Notes: generated by a model from the letters alone, not told the origin. A DNA stretch of 32,797 nucleotides from Sedimentisphaerales bacterium (GCA_016932835.1 JAFGCD010000010.1:1-32797); one strand, 5' to 3'; positions 1 to 8,342 are shown, numbered from the stretch's first letter. Program-made: numbers and translations.

Positions 1-28
1 CTTTGAAGATTTCCCAAACTTCGTATTA

Positions 29-40
29 GCAAGTACTTGC
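29..40. repeat. 12-bp perfect palindrome
   Basis: GCAAGTACTTGC is its own reverse complement. It lies about 50 bases upstream of the small gene that starts at 92. It is followed by an A-run rather than a T-run on this strand, so it does not look like a terminator for rightward transcription. A dimeric regulator's operator is one possibility; chance is another. Confidence 0.3.
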
Positions 41-91
41 GTAAAAAAATAGTGAGAATTGGAGTAGACTTTTAACATAGGAGATAGTCCA

Positions 92-319
92 ATGAGAAGG
101 CCCGTAATATCCGACCGGATGTTCTCAATGCTCTTGCTGTTGATTGTACTGACCACGACGATTGCTTTTGACATTATAATGCTTGTTGCTGTCGCCAAAG
201 CCCAGGCAGACGCGCCCGCTGCGGAAATATCCTCCCCGGTTTCAAATTTCGCCGTTCATCCTCCCACCGAGCGCCCGCCACACTTGGAATGTCACGGTGG
301 CCAGATTCCGGCCCCGTAG
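92..319 (+). CDS. small exported or membrane-anchored peptide, unknown function
   Basis: This encodes 75 residues that I do not recognise as a family. An AGGAG Shine-Dalgarno sequence at 79-83 sits 8 bases before the ATG, which supports translation. Residues about 11-36 are strongly hydrophobic and follow an Arg-containing start. The stretch ends in AKAQA-D, which looks like a signal peptidase I site and would release a mature peptide of about 37 residues rich in Pro, Ala and His. The gene is convergent with the pyruvate kinase gene, with only 14 bases between the two stops. It could instead be a single-span membrane peptide that is not cleaved. No partner is visible because the window starts just upstream. 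Confidence 0.5.
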   Translation: MRRPVISDRMFSMLLLLIVLTTTIAFDIIMLVAVAKAQADAPAAEISSPVSNFAVHPPTERPPHLECHGGQIPAP

Positions 320-333
320 CTCCCCGACAGGCC

Positions 334-1356
334 TCACAGCTCGGACATGGATTTCTCGGTGAATTTGATAATCTCGTTCATCATCAGCACCGATTCGTAT
401 GGGAACTTGCCGACCGCCGTTTCGCCGGAGAGCATCACGAAATTCGTTCCGTCGATAATCGCGTTGGCGACATCCGTAACCTCGGCGCGTGTCGGCCTAC
501 TGTGTTCGGTCATATGTTCCAGCATCTGCGTGGCCGTGATCACGAGCTTCTTCGCGGCGTTGCACTTCTTTATGATTCGCTTCTGAATAATCGGAACCTC
601 ATGGATGGGAACGGCGACCCCCATGTCGCCGCGCGCTATCATGATGCCGTCGGAGACGTCGATTATCTCATCGATATTGGCGATGGCTTCTCTGCTCTCT
701 ACCTTGGCAATAATTCTGCAGCCAATCAGCCTGGGCCTGATCAATGCCGCCGCTTGGCGCACATCATCCGCATCTCGCACGAATGACAGCGCAATGTAGT
801 CAACTCCATGCTTGACCCCAAACTCGATATCGCGTTTATCTTTCTCCGTTATTCTATCGAATTCCAGTGCCGCCCCCGGCATATTCACGCCTTTTCTTTC
901 CTTTAGAAGCCCGCCTTCGACGACTTCAGCCTTAATACTGTTGTCACTGCTGCCCTTTACGCGCAGAATGATGTTGCCGTCGTCGATGTATATAAGCTGT
1001 CTCGGCTGAATCCGATTCAAATCACCTTCATAGTCAAACGGTATTGTCCTGGGCCCCTCGCTGTGAGGATCGTTGGTGAGCCATACAATCGTCCTGTTCT
1101 TAAGCAGCCTGGTGTTGCTCCCGGCGAAGCGTCCTATTCGGATTCGAAAACCCTCGAGGTCCTGCATTATGCGAATCCGCCGCCGATATTTTTCGTTAAG
1201 AAGCCTGACAAGCTTCAATAATGCCAGGTGCTTGTCGTAGCTGCCGTGCGAGAAATTCAGCCGAACGACATCCAGGCCCGCTGTGAGCATTTTTCGCAGT
1301 ACGCTGTAATCTCCGCTGGCCGGACCTAACGTTGCAATGATTTTAGTCTTTGGCAT
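334..1356 (-). CDS. pyk: short-form pyruvate kinase lacking the C-terminal domain
   Basis: Pyruvate kinase converts phosphoenolpyruvate and ADP to pyruvate and ATP in glycolysis. The product is 340 residues. It shows the N-terminal [11 protein letters not shown], the NFSHG loop, the barrel motif AKVES (catalytic Lys and metal-binding Glu), ARGDMGV (metal-binding Asp), TATQMLEHM and [15 protein letters not shown], and ends shortly after the [11 protein letters not shown] segment. Bacterial enzymes are usually about 470 residues or more, so the whole C-terminal (effector-binding) domain is missing. The usual GPKIR or GPEIR motif is GFRIR here. The ATG at 1356 was chosen because families begin MxKTKI; AGGAAG directly precedes it, unusually close. 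A TTG at 1371 is the alternative. It is the last gene of the aspartate-family operon, 65 bases after the nuclease gene. Identity is secure; activity and regulation are less so. Confidence 0.88.
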   Translation of the reverse strand: MPKTKIIATLGPASGDYSVLRKMLTAGLDVVRLNFSHGSYDKHLALLKLVRLLNEKYRRRIRIMQDLEGFRIRIGRFAGSNTRLLKNRTIVWLTNDPHSEGPRTIPFDYEGDLNRIQPRQLIYIDDGNIILRVKGSSDNSIKAEVVEGGLLKERKGVNMPGAALEFDRITEKDKRDIEFGVKHGVDYIALSFVRDADDVRQAAALIRPRLIGCRIIAKVESREAIANIDEIIDVSDGIMIARGDMGVAVPIHEVPIIQKRIIKKCNAAKKLVITATQMLEHMTEHSRPTRAEVTDVANAIIDGTNFVMLSGETAVGKFPYESVLMMNEIIKFTEKSMSEL

Positions 1357-1421
1357 CTTCCTGAATTCCAATAATAGTCGGGTTTCCCGTGCTTATCATG
1401 ACAGGAGAATACTATCTGATC

Positions 1422-2084
1422 TTAGTTGTCAAGCAGCAATTCCGGTCTTTCTTTTTGCAGCCATTCGGGCAGTTGCTCCCGCGTTACTTTCTCCCACAAT
1501 CCCTTCTTCTGCCCCCGCGCGGCCGACTCCAACTGTTTGTATCTGTTGTAATGGCCGTGGCGAAATCGCAGGTCGGCGTAAGCATACCCCTCGGCCAAGA
1601 GCAATTCGTTCAGGAATCTCTTGTCCGGCAGTTGGATGTAAGCGAGTAGCCTTCCGTAATAACCCCGCGTGCGATTGTCCTCGTCCAGATAAACCCACAC
1701 GTTTTTATTCAGAGCACTTTGTCTGGCAAACTCGGCAGCCTCTTCGCCGAAATACATCCTGCCTGTCTTGGGGCTTTTCGTTTCGGGTGTATCCAAGCCC
1801 CAAAGCCTTACACGCGTATGCTCGTATTCGCCGTCGGGGATATCAATATCAAGGGTGTCGCCGTCAACTACATTGACGACAGTGAAGGCCCTTCCGTGGT
1901 ATTTTCGCAAGTCAAGGGTTCGCGACTGTTCTTCGGAACCACCCGGATGCTTCCGCCGCCGGTACAGGCATTCACGATCGAGCCAGACGAGTACGATTCC
2001 CAGACCAACGCAAACGGCAATTATAGCCGCTCGCCGACGCCGGCTCATCGCATAATGCTCTTTACGGGTTTGGCCCAATGGCAT
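1422..2084 (-). CDS. membrane-anchored or secreted staphylococcal-nuclease-like (thermonuclease family) protein
   Basis: The SNase fold hydrolyses DNA and RNA in a Ca2+-dependent way. The 220-residue product has an RRRR cluster followed by a hydrophobic segment at about 19-35, giving a signal anchor, then the nuclease domain from about residue 64. VDGDT (73-77), VRLWGLDTPE (92-101) and GRLLAYI (144-150) supply counterparts of the catalytic Arg35, Asp40, Glu43 and Arg87 of staphylococcal nuclease, so it looks catalytically complete. The C-terminal GLWEK segment is also typical. The start is 6 bases after the lysC stop; an ATG at 2048, immediately before the RRRR cluster, is a good alternative and neither has a strong ribosome site. 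Why a nuclease sits between lysC and pyk is not clear from the sequence. Confidence 0.85.
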   Translation of the reverse strand: MPLGQTRKEHYAMSRRRRAAIIAVCVGLGIVLVWLDRECLYRRRKHPGGSEEQSRTLDLRKYHGRAFTVVNVVDGDTLDIDIPDGEYEHTRVRLWGLDTPETKSPKTGRMYFGEEAAEFARQSALNKNVWVYLDEDNRTRGYYGRLLAYIQLPDKRFLNELLLAEGYAYADLRFRHGHYNRYKQLESAARGQKKGLWEKVTREQLPEWLQKERPELLLDN

Positions 2085-2090
2085 TCTGTC

Positions 2091-3329
2091 TTAGCATCTG
2101 CCCCGGTCATGGGGCTGTTTATCCAGGTCAAACGCCAGGCAGACAGCTTTGAGTGCTTTCTCCGCCTGGTCTTCGTCCACTGCGCAACTGATTCGTATCT
2201 CGCTGGTAGTAATAGAGTCAATATTCACCTTTGCATTGGCCAGAGCCCCGAACATCTTTTCGGCGACACCGTAATGACTTCGCATTCCGACGCCAATAAC
2301 CGAAACCTCGGCGATATCTTCCCGAATGAAGACCTCATCGAAATTGACCTCGCTCTTAATCTCTTCGACGGCGACCTTTGCCGCATCCAGGTCAGAGATC
2401 AGAATCATGAACGACAGGTTCGCCTTCTCTTTACTGATCTCAGTCTGAATGATGTCGTTGACGACTACTTTAGCCTTCGCAAGATGAGCGAAAACCTTCG
2501 CCGCATTGCCCGGAACGTTATCGACCCCAATCAGGCTTATCTTCGCCATGTCTCTTTGAATCGTTGCGCCGGAGACCGAAACGCCTTCCATATCTGACTC
2601 CTCTGCTGTAATTAGTGTCCCCTCGTTGTCATTCCCGCTGTTTCGCACGTGAATATTGACGTTATACCGCATTCCAAAACCGACCGCCCGAATATGCATA
2701 ACGCCGGCGCCCAGGCTGGCCATCTCAAGCATTTCTTCATAGCTTATCCGGTCCAGCTTCACCGCTTCCTTGAATATGCGCGGGTCAGTCGTGTAAATAC
2801 CATCGACATCGGTGTATATCTCGCACTTCTCGGCGCCGGTCGCCGCAGCCAGGGCCACCGCCGTCGTGTCCGAGCCGCCCCTGCCCAGTGTCGTCACATT
2901 GTCATCCTCGTCTATCCCCTGAAAGCCGGCCACAATAACGATTCTGCCCTTGTTCAAATGCTTGTGGATGCGCTCGGCATCCATACTCAATATCAATGCC
3001 TTCGAGAATACTCCGTCGGTCATCATGCGGATCTGGGCGCCCGTCAGGCTGATAGCCTTGTATCCTTTTGCTTCGAGGGCCATAGCTATCAGACTGACCG
3101 TTTGCTGTTCGCCGGTGCTGATTAACTGGTCCATCTCACGTTTAGGCGGATTCGGGTTCAGTTCGAGGGCGTCGGCAATAAGCTGGTCGGTCTGCTTGCC
3201 GCGTGCCGAAGCCACCACGACCACGCCGTAACCCTCCTCGTACGCGGCGATGGCTCGGTCGGCAGCCCTGCGAATCTTCGCTGCATCAGCGACACTCGTG
3301 CCTCCGAATTTCTGGACTATTATTGCCAT
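2091..3329 (-). CDS. lysC: aspartate kinase
   Basis: Aspartate kinase phosphorylates L-aspartate, the first step towards lysine, threonine and methionine. The 412-residue product opens with VQKFGGTSVAD, the family's ATP-binding signature, has the kinase domain to about residue 240 (GRGGSDTTAVALAA, TDVDGIYTTDPR) and two C-terminal ACT domains from about 255, including VPGNAAKVF and SEIRISCAVDED. The length matches the monofunctional LysC of Bacillus and Corynebacterium type. ATG 3329 is chosen over a start at 3362 because AAGGA lies 8 bases upstream and the protein then begins MAIIVQKFGG. It lies between the proposed homoserine kinase gene and the nuclease gene in a leftward operon with hom. 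An in-frame internal start (2591) may make a separate regulatory subunit. Confidence 0.95.
   Translation of the reverse strand: MAIIVQKFGGTSVADAAKIRRAADRAIAAYEEGYGVVVVASARGKQTDQLIADALELNPNPPKREMDQLISTGEQQTVSLIAMALEAKGYKAISLTGAQIRMMTDGVFSKALILSMDAERIHKHLNKGRIVIVAGFQGIDEDDNVTTLGRGGSDTTAVALAAATGAEKCEIYTDVDGIYTTDPRIFKEAVKLDRISYEEMLEMASLGAGVMHIRAVGFGMRYNVNIHVRNSGNDNEGTLITAEESDMEGVSVSGATIQRDMAKISLIGVDNVPGNAAKVFAHLAKAKVVVNDIIQTEISKEKANLSFMILISDLDAAKVAVEEIKSEVNFDEVFIREDIAEVSVIGVGMRSHYGVAEKMFGALANAKVNIDSITTSEIRISCAVDEDQAEKALKAVCLAFDLDKQPHDRGRC
2589..2602 (-). promoter_or_regulatory. internal Shine-Dalgarno and ATG for a LysC beta subunit
   Basis: On the minus strand AGGAG (2598-2602) is followed by 6 bases and an in-frame ATG (2591-2589) at LysC codon 247. 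The product would be 166 residues starting MEGVSVSG and containing both ACT domains. Known LysC enzymes of the Bacillus and Corynebacterium type make a beta subunit from an internal start at nearly the same place (about Met250). Confidence 0.6.
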
Positions 3330-3396
3330 ACTGGTTGTCCTTGTCGATAAAACTAAAAACAATTAGTTTATCAAATCCGCGATGTCCGGTCAAGCC

Positions 3397-4584
3397 CTAA
3401 CTTCTCAGAAAGTACTCCATCAACTCGAACCCGTTTTCTATTCTGAAGCCGGACTTAGCCGCGTTGGCCTCGCTGAACGTAGTATTGAGGATTCCCTTTA
3501 CGTCGGTTCCCGCCATCGCAAACGGCACCGGTTCCCCGGAATGGGCCCCCGTTGCCACCGGGGTAGGGTGGTCCGGCATGACCAGTATCCGCCATTTGTC
3601 CCGCCCCTCGAGGGCTTCGAGTACAGGCCCGACAATATGCTTATCGACCTGCTCTATCGCCTCTTTTTTTGCCTGGGCGTTGCCGCCGTGCGACGCTTCG
3701 TCCGGGGCTTCGATATGAACGAATACGATATCGTATTTCTGCAGAGCTTCGACCGCCGCACTGCCTTTGCCCCGGTAGTTCGTATCGGTAAAGCCGGTCG
3801 CTCCGGGAACGCTGATCAGGTCGAAGCCGATCAGCTTCGCGAGCCCCTTGACTAAATCCACAGCCGTTATGGCAGCCCCTTTTAAGCCAAATCGCTTCTC
3901 GAACCGTTCCATTTGCGCCCGCTTACCCTGGCCCCAAAGCCATATCGAGCTTACCTGGTTTTCACCTAAGTCGCTTCTGACCTTATTAATATCGTGGTCT
4001 GCAAAGAGCTGTTGCGACCGGGCCATCAGATCGATAAGAACATCGGCCCCTTTCCCTCGGGGCAGGAGCTTCTCGACGGCTGTGCCGATATGATCGTGAG
4101 GCGGATTAGTCTGTACATCAAAATCACGCCCCTTAAAGACAAGCAAATGCCTGTAGCTGACGCCGGTGTAGAAACGCATCTGGTCGCTGCCAAGCTCCTC
4201 GTCGAGTTCCTTTATGAGCGTGCCGGCCTCCTCGGTCGAGATATGCCCGGCGCTGTGGTCCTCCATCTTGCCGTCGGCAATCGTAATCAGGTTGCACCTG
4301 AATACCCAGTCATCGAGCGACAGCTTGATGTTCCTCGCCACGGCCTCAATCGGCGCCCGCCCCGAATAGTAGCGCCGGGGGTCGTATCCGAGCAGGCTCA
4401 TCTGCGCCACATCGCTGCCCGGCTCCATGCCTTCGGGAACCGTTCGAGCCAGTCCCTGTCTGCCCTCGGAACTGATTCTATCCATGTTCGGCGTCTCGGC
4501 GGCCTCAAGGGCCGTTTGCCCCTTGAATTCATCGAGAGGCACATCGGCAGCGCCGTCGGGTACTATTATTGCGTACTTCATCAT
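3397..4584 (-). CDS. proposed homoserine kinase (phosphoglycerate mutase-like, alkaline phosphatase superfamily)
   Basis: This 395-residue protein resembles archaeal-type cofactor-independent phosphoglycerate mutase (ApgM). Visible features are the metal-site PDGAAD at 9-14, the nucleophile region GSDVAQMSLLGYDP (Ser57), YYSGRAP, HIEAPDEASHGG (Asp295, His299), MPDHPTP (Asp338, His339) and His348. A bacterial clade of this family found with threonine genes (the TIGRFAM family called proposed homoserine kinase) has about this length. Its neighbours here are hom, 56 bases upstream, and lysC, 67 bases downstream, and no GHMP-type thrB is present. I infer that it phosphorylates homoserine between Hom and threonine synthase. 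A glycolytic mutase is the alternative and would fit the pyruvate kinase gene at the operon's end. It starts with tandem ATGs at 4584 and 4581 and has only a weak ribosome site. Confidence 0.8.
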   Translation of the reverse strand: MMKYAIIVPDGAADVPLDEFKGQTALEAAETPNMDRISSEGRQGLARTVPEGMEPGSDVAQMSLLGYDPRRYYSGRAPIEAVARNIKLSLDDWVFRCNLITIADGKMEDHSAGHISTEEAGTLIKELDEELGSDQMRFYTGVSYRHLLVFKGRDFDVQTNPPHDHIGTAVEKLLPRGKGADVLIDLMARSQQLFADHDINKVRSDLGENQVSSIWLWGQGKRAQMERFEKRFGLKGAAITAVDLVKGLAKLIGFDLISVPGATGFTDTNYRGKGSAAVEALQKYDIVFVHIEAPDEASHGGNAQAKKEAIEQVDKHIVGPVLEALEGRDKWRILVMPDHPTPVATGAHSGEPVPFAMAGTDVKGILNTTFSEANAAKSGFRIENGFELMEYFLRS

Positions 4585-4640
4585 CGATCTTTAACCCACT
4601 TGGCGAGCGCCCAATTACTCCGGTAACGAAGCGACTCGCT

Positions 4641-5963
4641 CTAATCCTTGTCTTCCGGAATATTAACAATCCTGATACAAACAGGCGCACCGCTGAATAT
4701 GGCTTCCTTTTCGAGATCGTTCAATGCAGCCGTCATATTTCTCTGCTGCGTTATATGAGTTGTGATCACAACCGGGACGGTGCCGTCGGGCCCTCGTCCT
4801 TCGTGCTGCAGCGCTCCGGAAATACTGATCCCATGCTCGCCGAGTATCCTGCCGTAGCTTGCTACGACTCCGGGCTCATCCTTAGCCATAACACGAATGT
4901 AGAACCGGCTCTCAATATCGTCAATCCCCGCTATTAAAGGCTTAACCTCACTTCTTGGTTTGAGCTTGAGATGCTTGAATGACGTCCCTGAATTGCCGAG
5001 CGCAACGTCTATGATATCGGAGACGACGGCACTGGCGGTCGGCATCATACCGGCTCCACGTCCGTAGAAGAGGATTTGTCCCACTGCGCTGCCGAACAGG
5101 CTTATCGCATTAAACGGCCCGTCAACACGAGCGAGCGCGCTGTCTTTCGCGATAAACGATGGGTGCACCCGCAATGAGACCCTGTTTTCATCGAGCACCT
5201 GTCCTATAGCCAGCAGTTTAAGGCAATAACCCATTTCGCCGCCGTAACGAATATCGTCTTTTGAGATCGACTCGATGCCTTCGACATAAATATCATCGAG
5301 CGAAATCTCATATCCCAGCGCAATCGACGCGAGAATTGCAAGCTTATGGGCGCTGTCCGAGCCGTTGATATCGAGCGTCGGGTCGGCCTCGGCATAGCCC
5401 TTCTCCTGTGCCTCGGCCAGAGCAACCGCAAAATCCTCGTTCCTCGCCGTCATATTCGACAAAATGTAGTTGCATGTCCCGTTGACGATGCCATACAGTC
5501 CCGTGATGCGGTTTGCGGTGAGGCTGCTTCGAATTGCCGAGACGATAGGTATTCCGCCGGCACAGCTCGCCTCGAATGCTATGCAGCGTTCATTCTCGCG
5601 TGCGGCTCTGTAGAGCTCGTTGCCGTACTCGGCAACCAATGCCTTGTTCGCCGTCACGATATCCTTGCCTGCAGCGAGCATTTTCAACTGCAAATCCCTG
5701 GCAAAATCCGTCCCACCCACGGCCTCGACGCAGATACTGATGCTCTGGTCGCCAAGCAGTCTGTCGATGTCCTTTGTCAGGACACCTTCCGGCAGGTTCA
5801 CGGGACGCTTGGATTCCGTATCGACATCCACTACGCACGCAAGTTCCAGGCGAATGCCTGTCTTCGCTGCGATTCGGTCGCCGTCCTCCAGTATCAGCTT
5901 CGCCACGCCGCTGCCGACGGTGCCAAGACCAACAAGCCCGATTCTTACCGTTTTCTCACACAT
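4641..5963 (-). CDS. hom: homoserine dehydrogenase with C-terminal ACT domain
   Basis: The enzyme reduces aspartate semialdehyde to homoserine with NAD(P)H. The 440-residue product has the Rossmann motif GLVGLGTVGSGV near the N-terminus, the substrate-domain segments ANKALVAEYG, EASCAGGIPIVSAIR, GIVNGTCNYILSNM and EAQEKGYAEADPTLDINGSDSAHK split over about residues 100-210, and an ACT domain from about 350 (VMAKDEPGVVASYGRILGEHGISI). The ACT domain suggests feedback inhibition by threonine, as known for this class. ATG 5963 is preferred to a GTG at 5978 because GAGGA lies 8 bases upstream. It is the first gene of the leftward hom/kinase/lysC operon and has its own predicted promoter at 6015-6043. 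Confidence 0.95.
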   Translation of the reverse strand: MCEKTVRIGLVGLGTVGSGVAKLILEDGDRIAAKTGIRLELACVVDVDTESKRPVNLPEGVLTKDIDRLLGDQSISICVEAVGGTDFARDLQLKMLAAGKDIVTANKALVAEYGNELYRAARENERCIAFEASCAGGIPIVSAIRSSLTANRITGLYGIVNGTCNYILSNMTARNEDFAVALAEAQEKGYAEADPTLDINGSDSAHKLAILASIALGYEISLDDIYVEGIESISKDDIRYGGEMGYCLKLLAIGQVLDENRVSLRVHPSFIAKDSALARVDGPFNAISLFGSAVGQILFYGRGAGMMPTASAVVSDIIDVALGNSGTSFKHLKLKPRSEVKPLIAGIDDIESRFYIRVMAKDEPGVVASYGRILGEHGISISGALQHEGRGPDGTVPVVITTHITQQRNMTAALNDLEKEAIFSGAPVCIRIVNIPEDKD

Positions 5964-6014
5964 ATGGACATTCCTCACGAGAGTTCAAAGCCGTCTCGGA
6001 AACAAAAACGCCGT

Positions 6015-6043
6015 AATTTACCAGCTAACAACAGTTCGGTCAA
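6015..6043 (-). promoter_or_regulatory. sigma70-like promoter for the hom operon
   Basis: On the minus strand TTGACC (6043-6038), a 17-base spacer and TAAATT (6020-6015) lie between the hydrolase gene stop and hom. Transcription would start near 6008, giving a leader of about 45 bases. That is short for an attenuator, and no leader peptide rich in Thr or Ile codons is visible. Prediction from consensus only. Confidence 0.5.
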
Positions 6044-6099
6044 TCGCCAATCGGCTCACGACAGTAGAATAATCGATACATTCTCGCTCGCCCGTGCAG

Positions 6100-8334
6100 T
6101 TATCTCGCCGATACAAGGAATATCGACCGTATTGGCGGCAACAAGAGGCGCACTCGCGTCACATCAGACCCTGAATCGCTCAAATATTCGGTCTCGACCC
6201 CGCGAATCTCGCCCGTATGCGGATCCCACAACTGAAGTCCCATTCGTCCCCTCAGCCGAATCCAACTGTCAACCGGCGTATCCGACGAGTTCGCCAGGAA
6301 GTAGAAGTGGCGTCCGTCGAGCACTTTATGAATGTACGACAGATTTCCCCCCGGCGCCTCCGGCTCGCTCTCGAATTCGACGTCATAAACTCCCATTGCA
6401 TCGTCCAGCATCACCTTGAGAGTCGCAGCATCGCACTTCGGGGCAAAGTAGGCTCTGCCGCCCTTGGGGTTAACACCGCGGCGGTAGGGGGGCTTATCGC
6501 CGGCCGATTCGCCTTCGAACATCTCGGCCACTATGGCCTTGACCTCGGCGTTCTTGCCGAACTCTGCCGAACAGCAGGGCAGTTTTGTCGTCGCAATAAC
6601 CTTGCCGCCGATTTCGTAGAACTCCCTGATACGCTGAAGATTACTCAGGCTTATCGTACTGCCGCCGGGAATGATCAAAACCTTATAGCATTCGTGATTA
6701 TTCGTATTGTTCAGTCGGATTTCCGCGCCCTCAACACTGCAACGCTCATCCAGCACTTCCGGGTGCAGGAAAGTAAAATCACGCCTGATACTCAAGGCGA
6801 GCATCTCGCCGATATCCATGTAGTCGGCCTCCGGAGGTATGACCCCGCCTTCGTAAGGCTTGCCCACCCCGAAGTAATAGCCTGCCTGCAGGGCTGCTAT
6901 CGGGTAGAGCACCGCGATATCCGCGACATGTCTGCCGTGTTGGAGTATCATCTGGAGCCTCGCCACATATTGATTGTAGCGCGGCAGCTCACGCCCATAA
7001 ACATCGCTGCGATACGACAATTCCGGCTCAAAAATGACCTTCTCCGTGTCATACCAGACCGCGTGCGGCACCATGAAGTTGATCCCCTTGGCAAACTGAT
7101 CCATCGCTTCCTTGTACAGGTTCTCAGTCGGCATCTTCGAAATCCCCCCGTAACACTCTGTCACTACAAGCCGCTTATCGTAGTTGTAAGCCGCCGAACT
7201 GACCACCTTGTAAGCCCTTGATCCCCGACCATATTGAAAAACCTGGTCTATCGCCGGGATGTCCTGATATTTGAAGCATTTGATCAAATCGCCGCAAAGC
7301 CCCACGGGGTTAACGATTTCCTCCTGGTCCTGGTGCCCGGTCAACTCTATCTTGTGCTCGCGGCACCAGTCGTTTAGGACCTTCGGGAATCCCTCGGCAT
7401 ACAATTCCGCCCTGAAACCTAATAGGGCGTTTCTCGCCGCCGCCGTGTCGTCGCCGATGTCGTACCATAGCGCTGGATAGTATTCCGCGGGACTGTAGCC
7501 GTATTTTCGCCGGAACCTGCCGTTGAAAGCCGGCGTCCAGGCCCTGCCGCCCTGGACCCAGTGAAATGTCGGCTCATCGAAGAATGCACTGTCGATAGTC
7601 CGCCCGAAATGCTCACCGAAAGTCTCGTGGTACTTCTGGTACGTCAGCATTATAAATTTCTCAACGGCCTTTGGATCGAGGTAGTCAACCAGGCCCCTGG
7701 CCCCATCGACAACGCAGGTAAATATCATTACCTTCCACTTTCCCTGCGGAACATCCCACAGGAGCTTGCCGTTCTTGACCTGTGCTGTCAGATCTATCCT
7801 CTCCATGCTGTCCAGCCGCATCCCCACCGCTGCCATCAGTTCGCCGGCCGGTATGGACCTGGCAATCTTACCCGGACCGTCAATATCGACGGCATCCATA
7901 TCCAGCCGCTTGCTCAATGCGTCGGGATAGACCTCCGCCAACTGGCCCCCCGCCGAGCCGCTCGGAAACCAGTACTCATCATAAAGGCACATCTTCAGCC
8001 CAAGCTCAGACGCCTTGTCAACGGCGTGTTTGTAATGGTTGAGAAACTCGGCTGTCATGAAACCGGGAGACATATGCTGTGCCGGGAGAATACCGAAGCC
8101 ATAATAACCGCTGCGTTTGCACCCCGCCATTATGGCGTCCGTCTGTGCGGTATCAAGTTTGCCGTTCCAGAACCATAAGGGCCTGGTCGCATATTCCAAC
8201 GGCGGATTAGCGAATCTGCGCTCCAAATCACCCATCCCGCTCGCCTCCGAAGACGGCGCCGGCACAGCCGTACTTTTGCAGCAGCAAAGCCACGCCGCAA
8301 CTGCCATAAGTCCCCAAATCGACAAATTCTTCAC
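6100..8334 (-). CDS. GH106-like (alpha-L-rhamnosidase-related) hydrolase, probable lipoprotein
   Basis: The 744-residue product belongs by pattern to the large hydrolases related to GH106: FANPPLEYATRPLWFWNG near residues 42-58, then CLYDEYWFPSGSAGG at about 116-130, a barrel domain with FDEP and GHQDQEE segments, a class I GATase-like domain around VLIIPGGSTIS, and a C-terminal beta domain with the conserved-looking LQLWDPHTGEIR. It probably removes a sugar from plant or algal polysaccharide; the substrate is unknown. The N-terminus is hydrophobic and ends in three cysteines (about 17-19), so a lipid anchor is likely though the lipobox is atypical. The GTG start at 8334 was chosen because GGAG lies 8 bases before it; an ATG at 8367 would put charged residues before the signal. 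It is divergent from the lipoprotein gene at 8470 and precedes hom by 136 bases. Confidence 0.75.
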   Translation of the reverse strand: MKNLSIWGLMAVAAWLCCCKSTAVPAPSSEASGMGDLERRFANPPLEYATRPLWFWNGKLDTAQTDAIMAGCKRSGYYGFGILPAQHMSPGFMTAEFLNHYKHAVDKASELGLKMCLYDEYWFPSGSAGGQLAEVYPDALSKRLDMDAVDIDGPGKIARSIPAGELMAAVGMRLDSMERIDLTAQVKNGKLLWDVPQGKWKVMIFTCVVDGARGLVDYLDPKAVEKFIMLTYQKYHETFGEHFGRTIDSAFFDEPTFHWVQGGRAWTPAFNGRFRRKYGYSPAEYYPALWYDIGDDTAAARNALLGFRAELYAEGFPKVLNDWCREHKIELTGHQDQEEIVNPVGLCGDLIKCFKYQDIPAIDQVFQYGRGSRAYKVVSSAAYNYDKRLVVTECYGGISKMPTENLYKEAMDQFAKGINFMVPHAVWYDTEKVIFEPELSYRSDVYGRELPRYNQYVARLQMILQHGRHVADIAVLYPIAALQAGYYFGVGKPYEGGVIPPEADYMDIGEMLALSIRRDFTFLHPEVLDERCSVEGAEIRLNNTNNHECYKVLIIPGGSTISLSNLQRIREFYEIGGKVIATTKLPCCSAEFGKNAEVKAIVAEMFEGESAGDKPPYRRGVNPKGGRAYFAPKCDAATLKVMLDDAMGVYDVEFESEPEAPGGNLSYIHKVLDGRHFYFLANSSDTPVDSWIRLRGRMGLQLWDPHTGEIRGVETEYLSDSGSDVTRVRLLLPPIRSIFLVSAR

Positions 8335-8342
8335 GACATCTT

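Noticed and set aside
5964-6099. Threonine attenuator or riboswitch upstream of hom
   Set aside because: The predicted leader is only about 45 bases, with no Thr/Ile-rich leader peptide and no terminator-like stem with a T-run.
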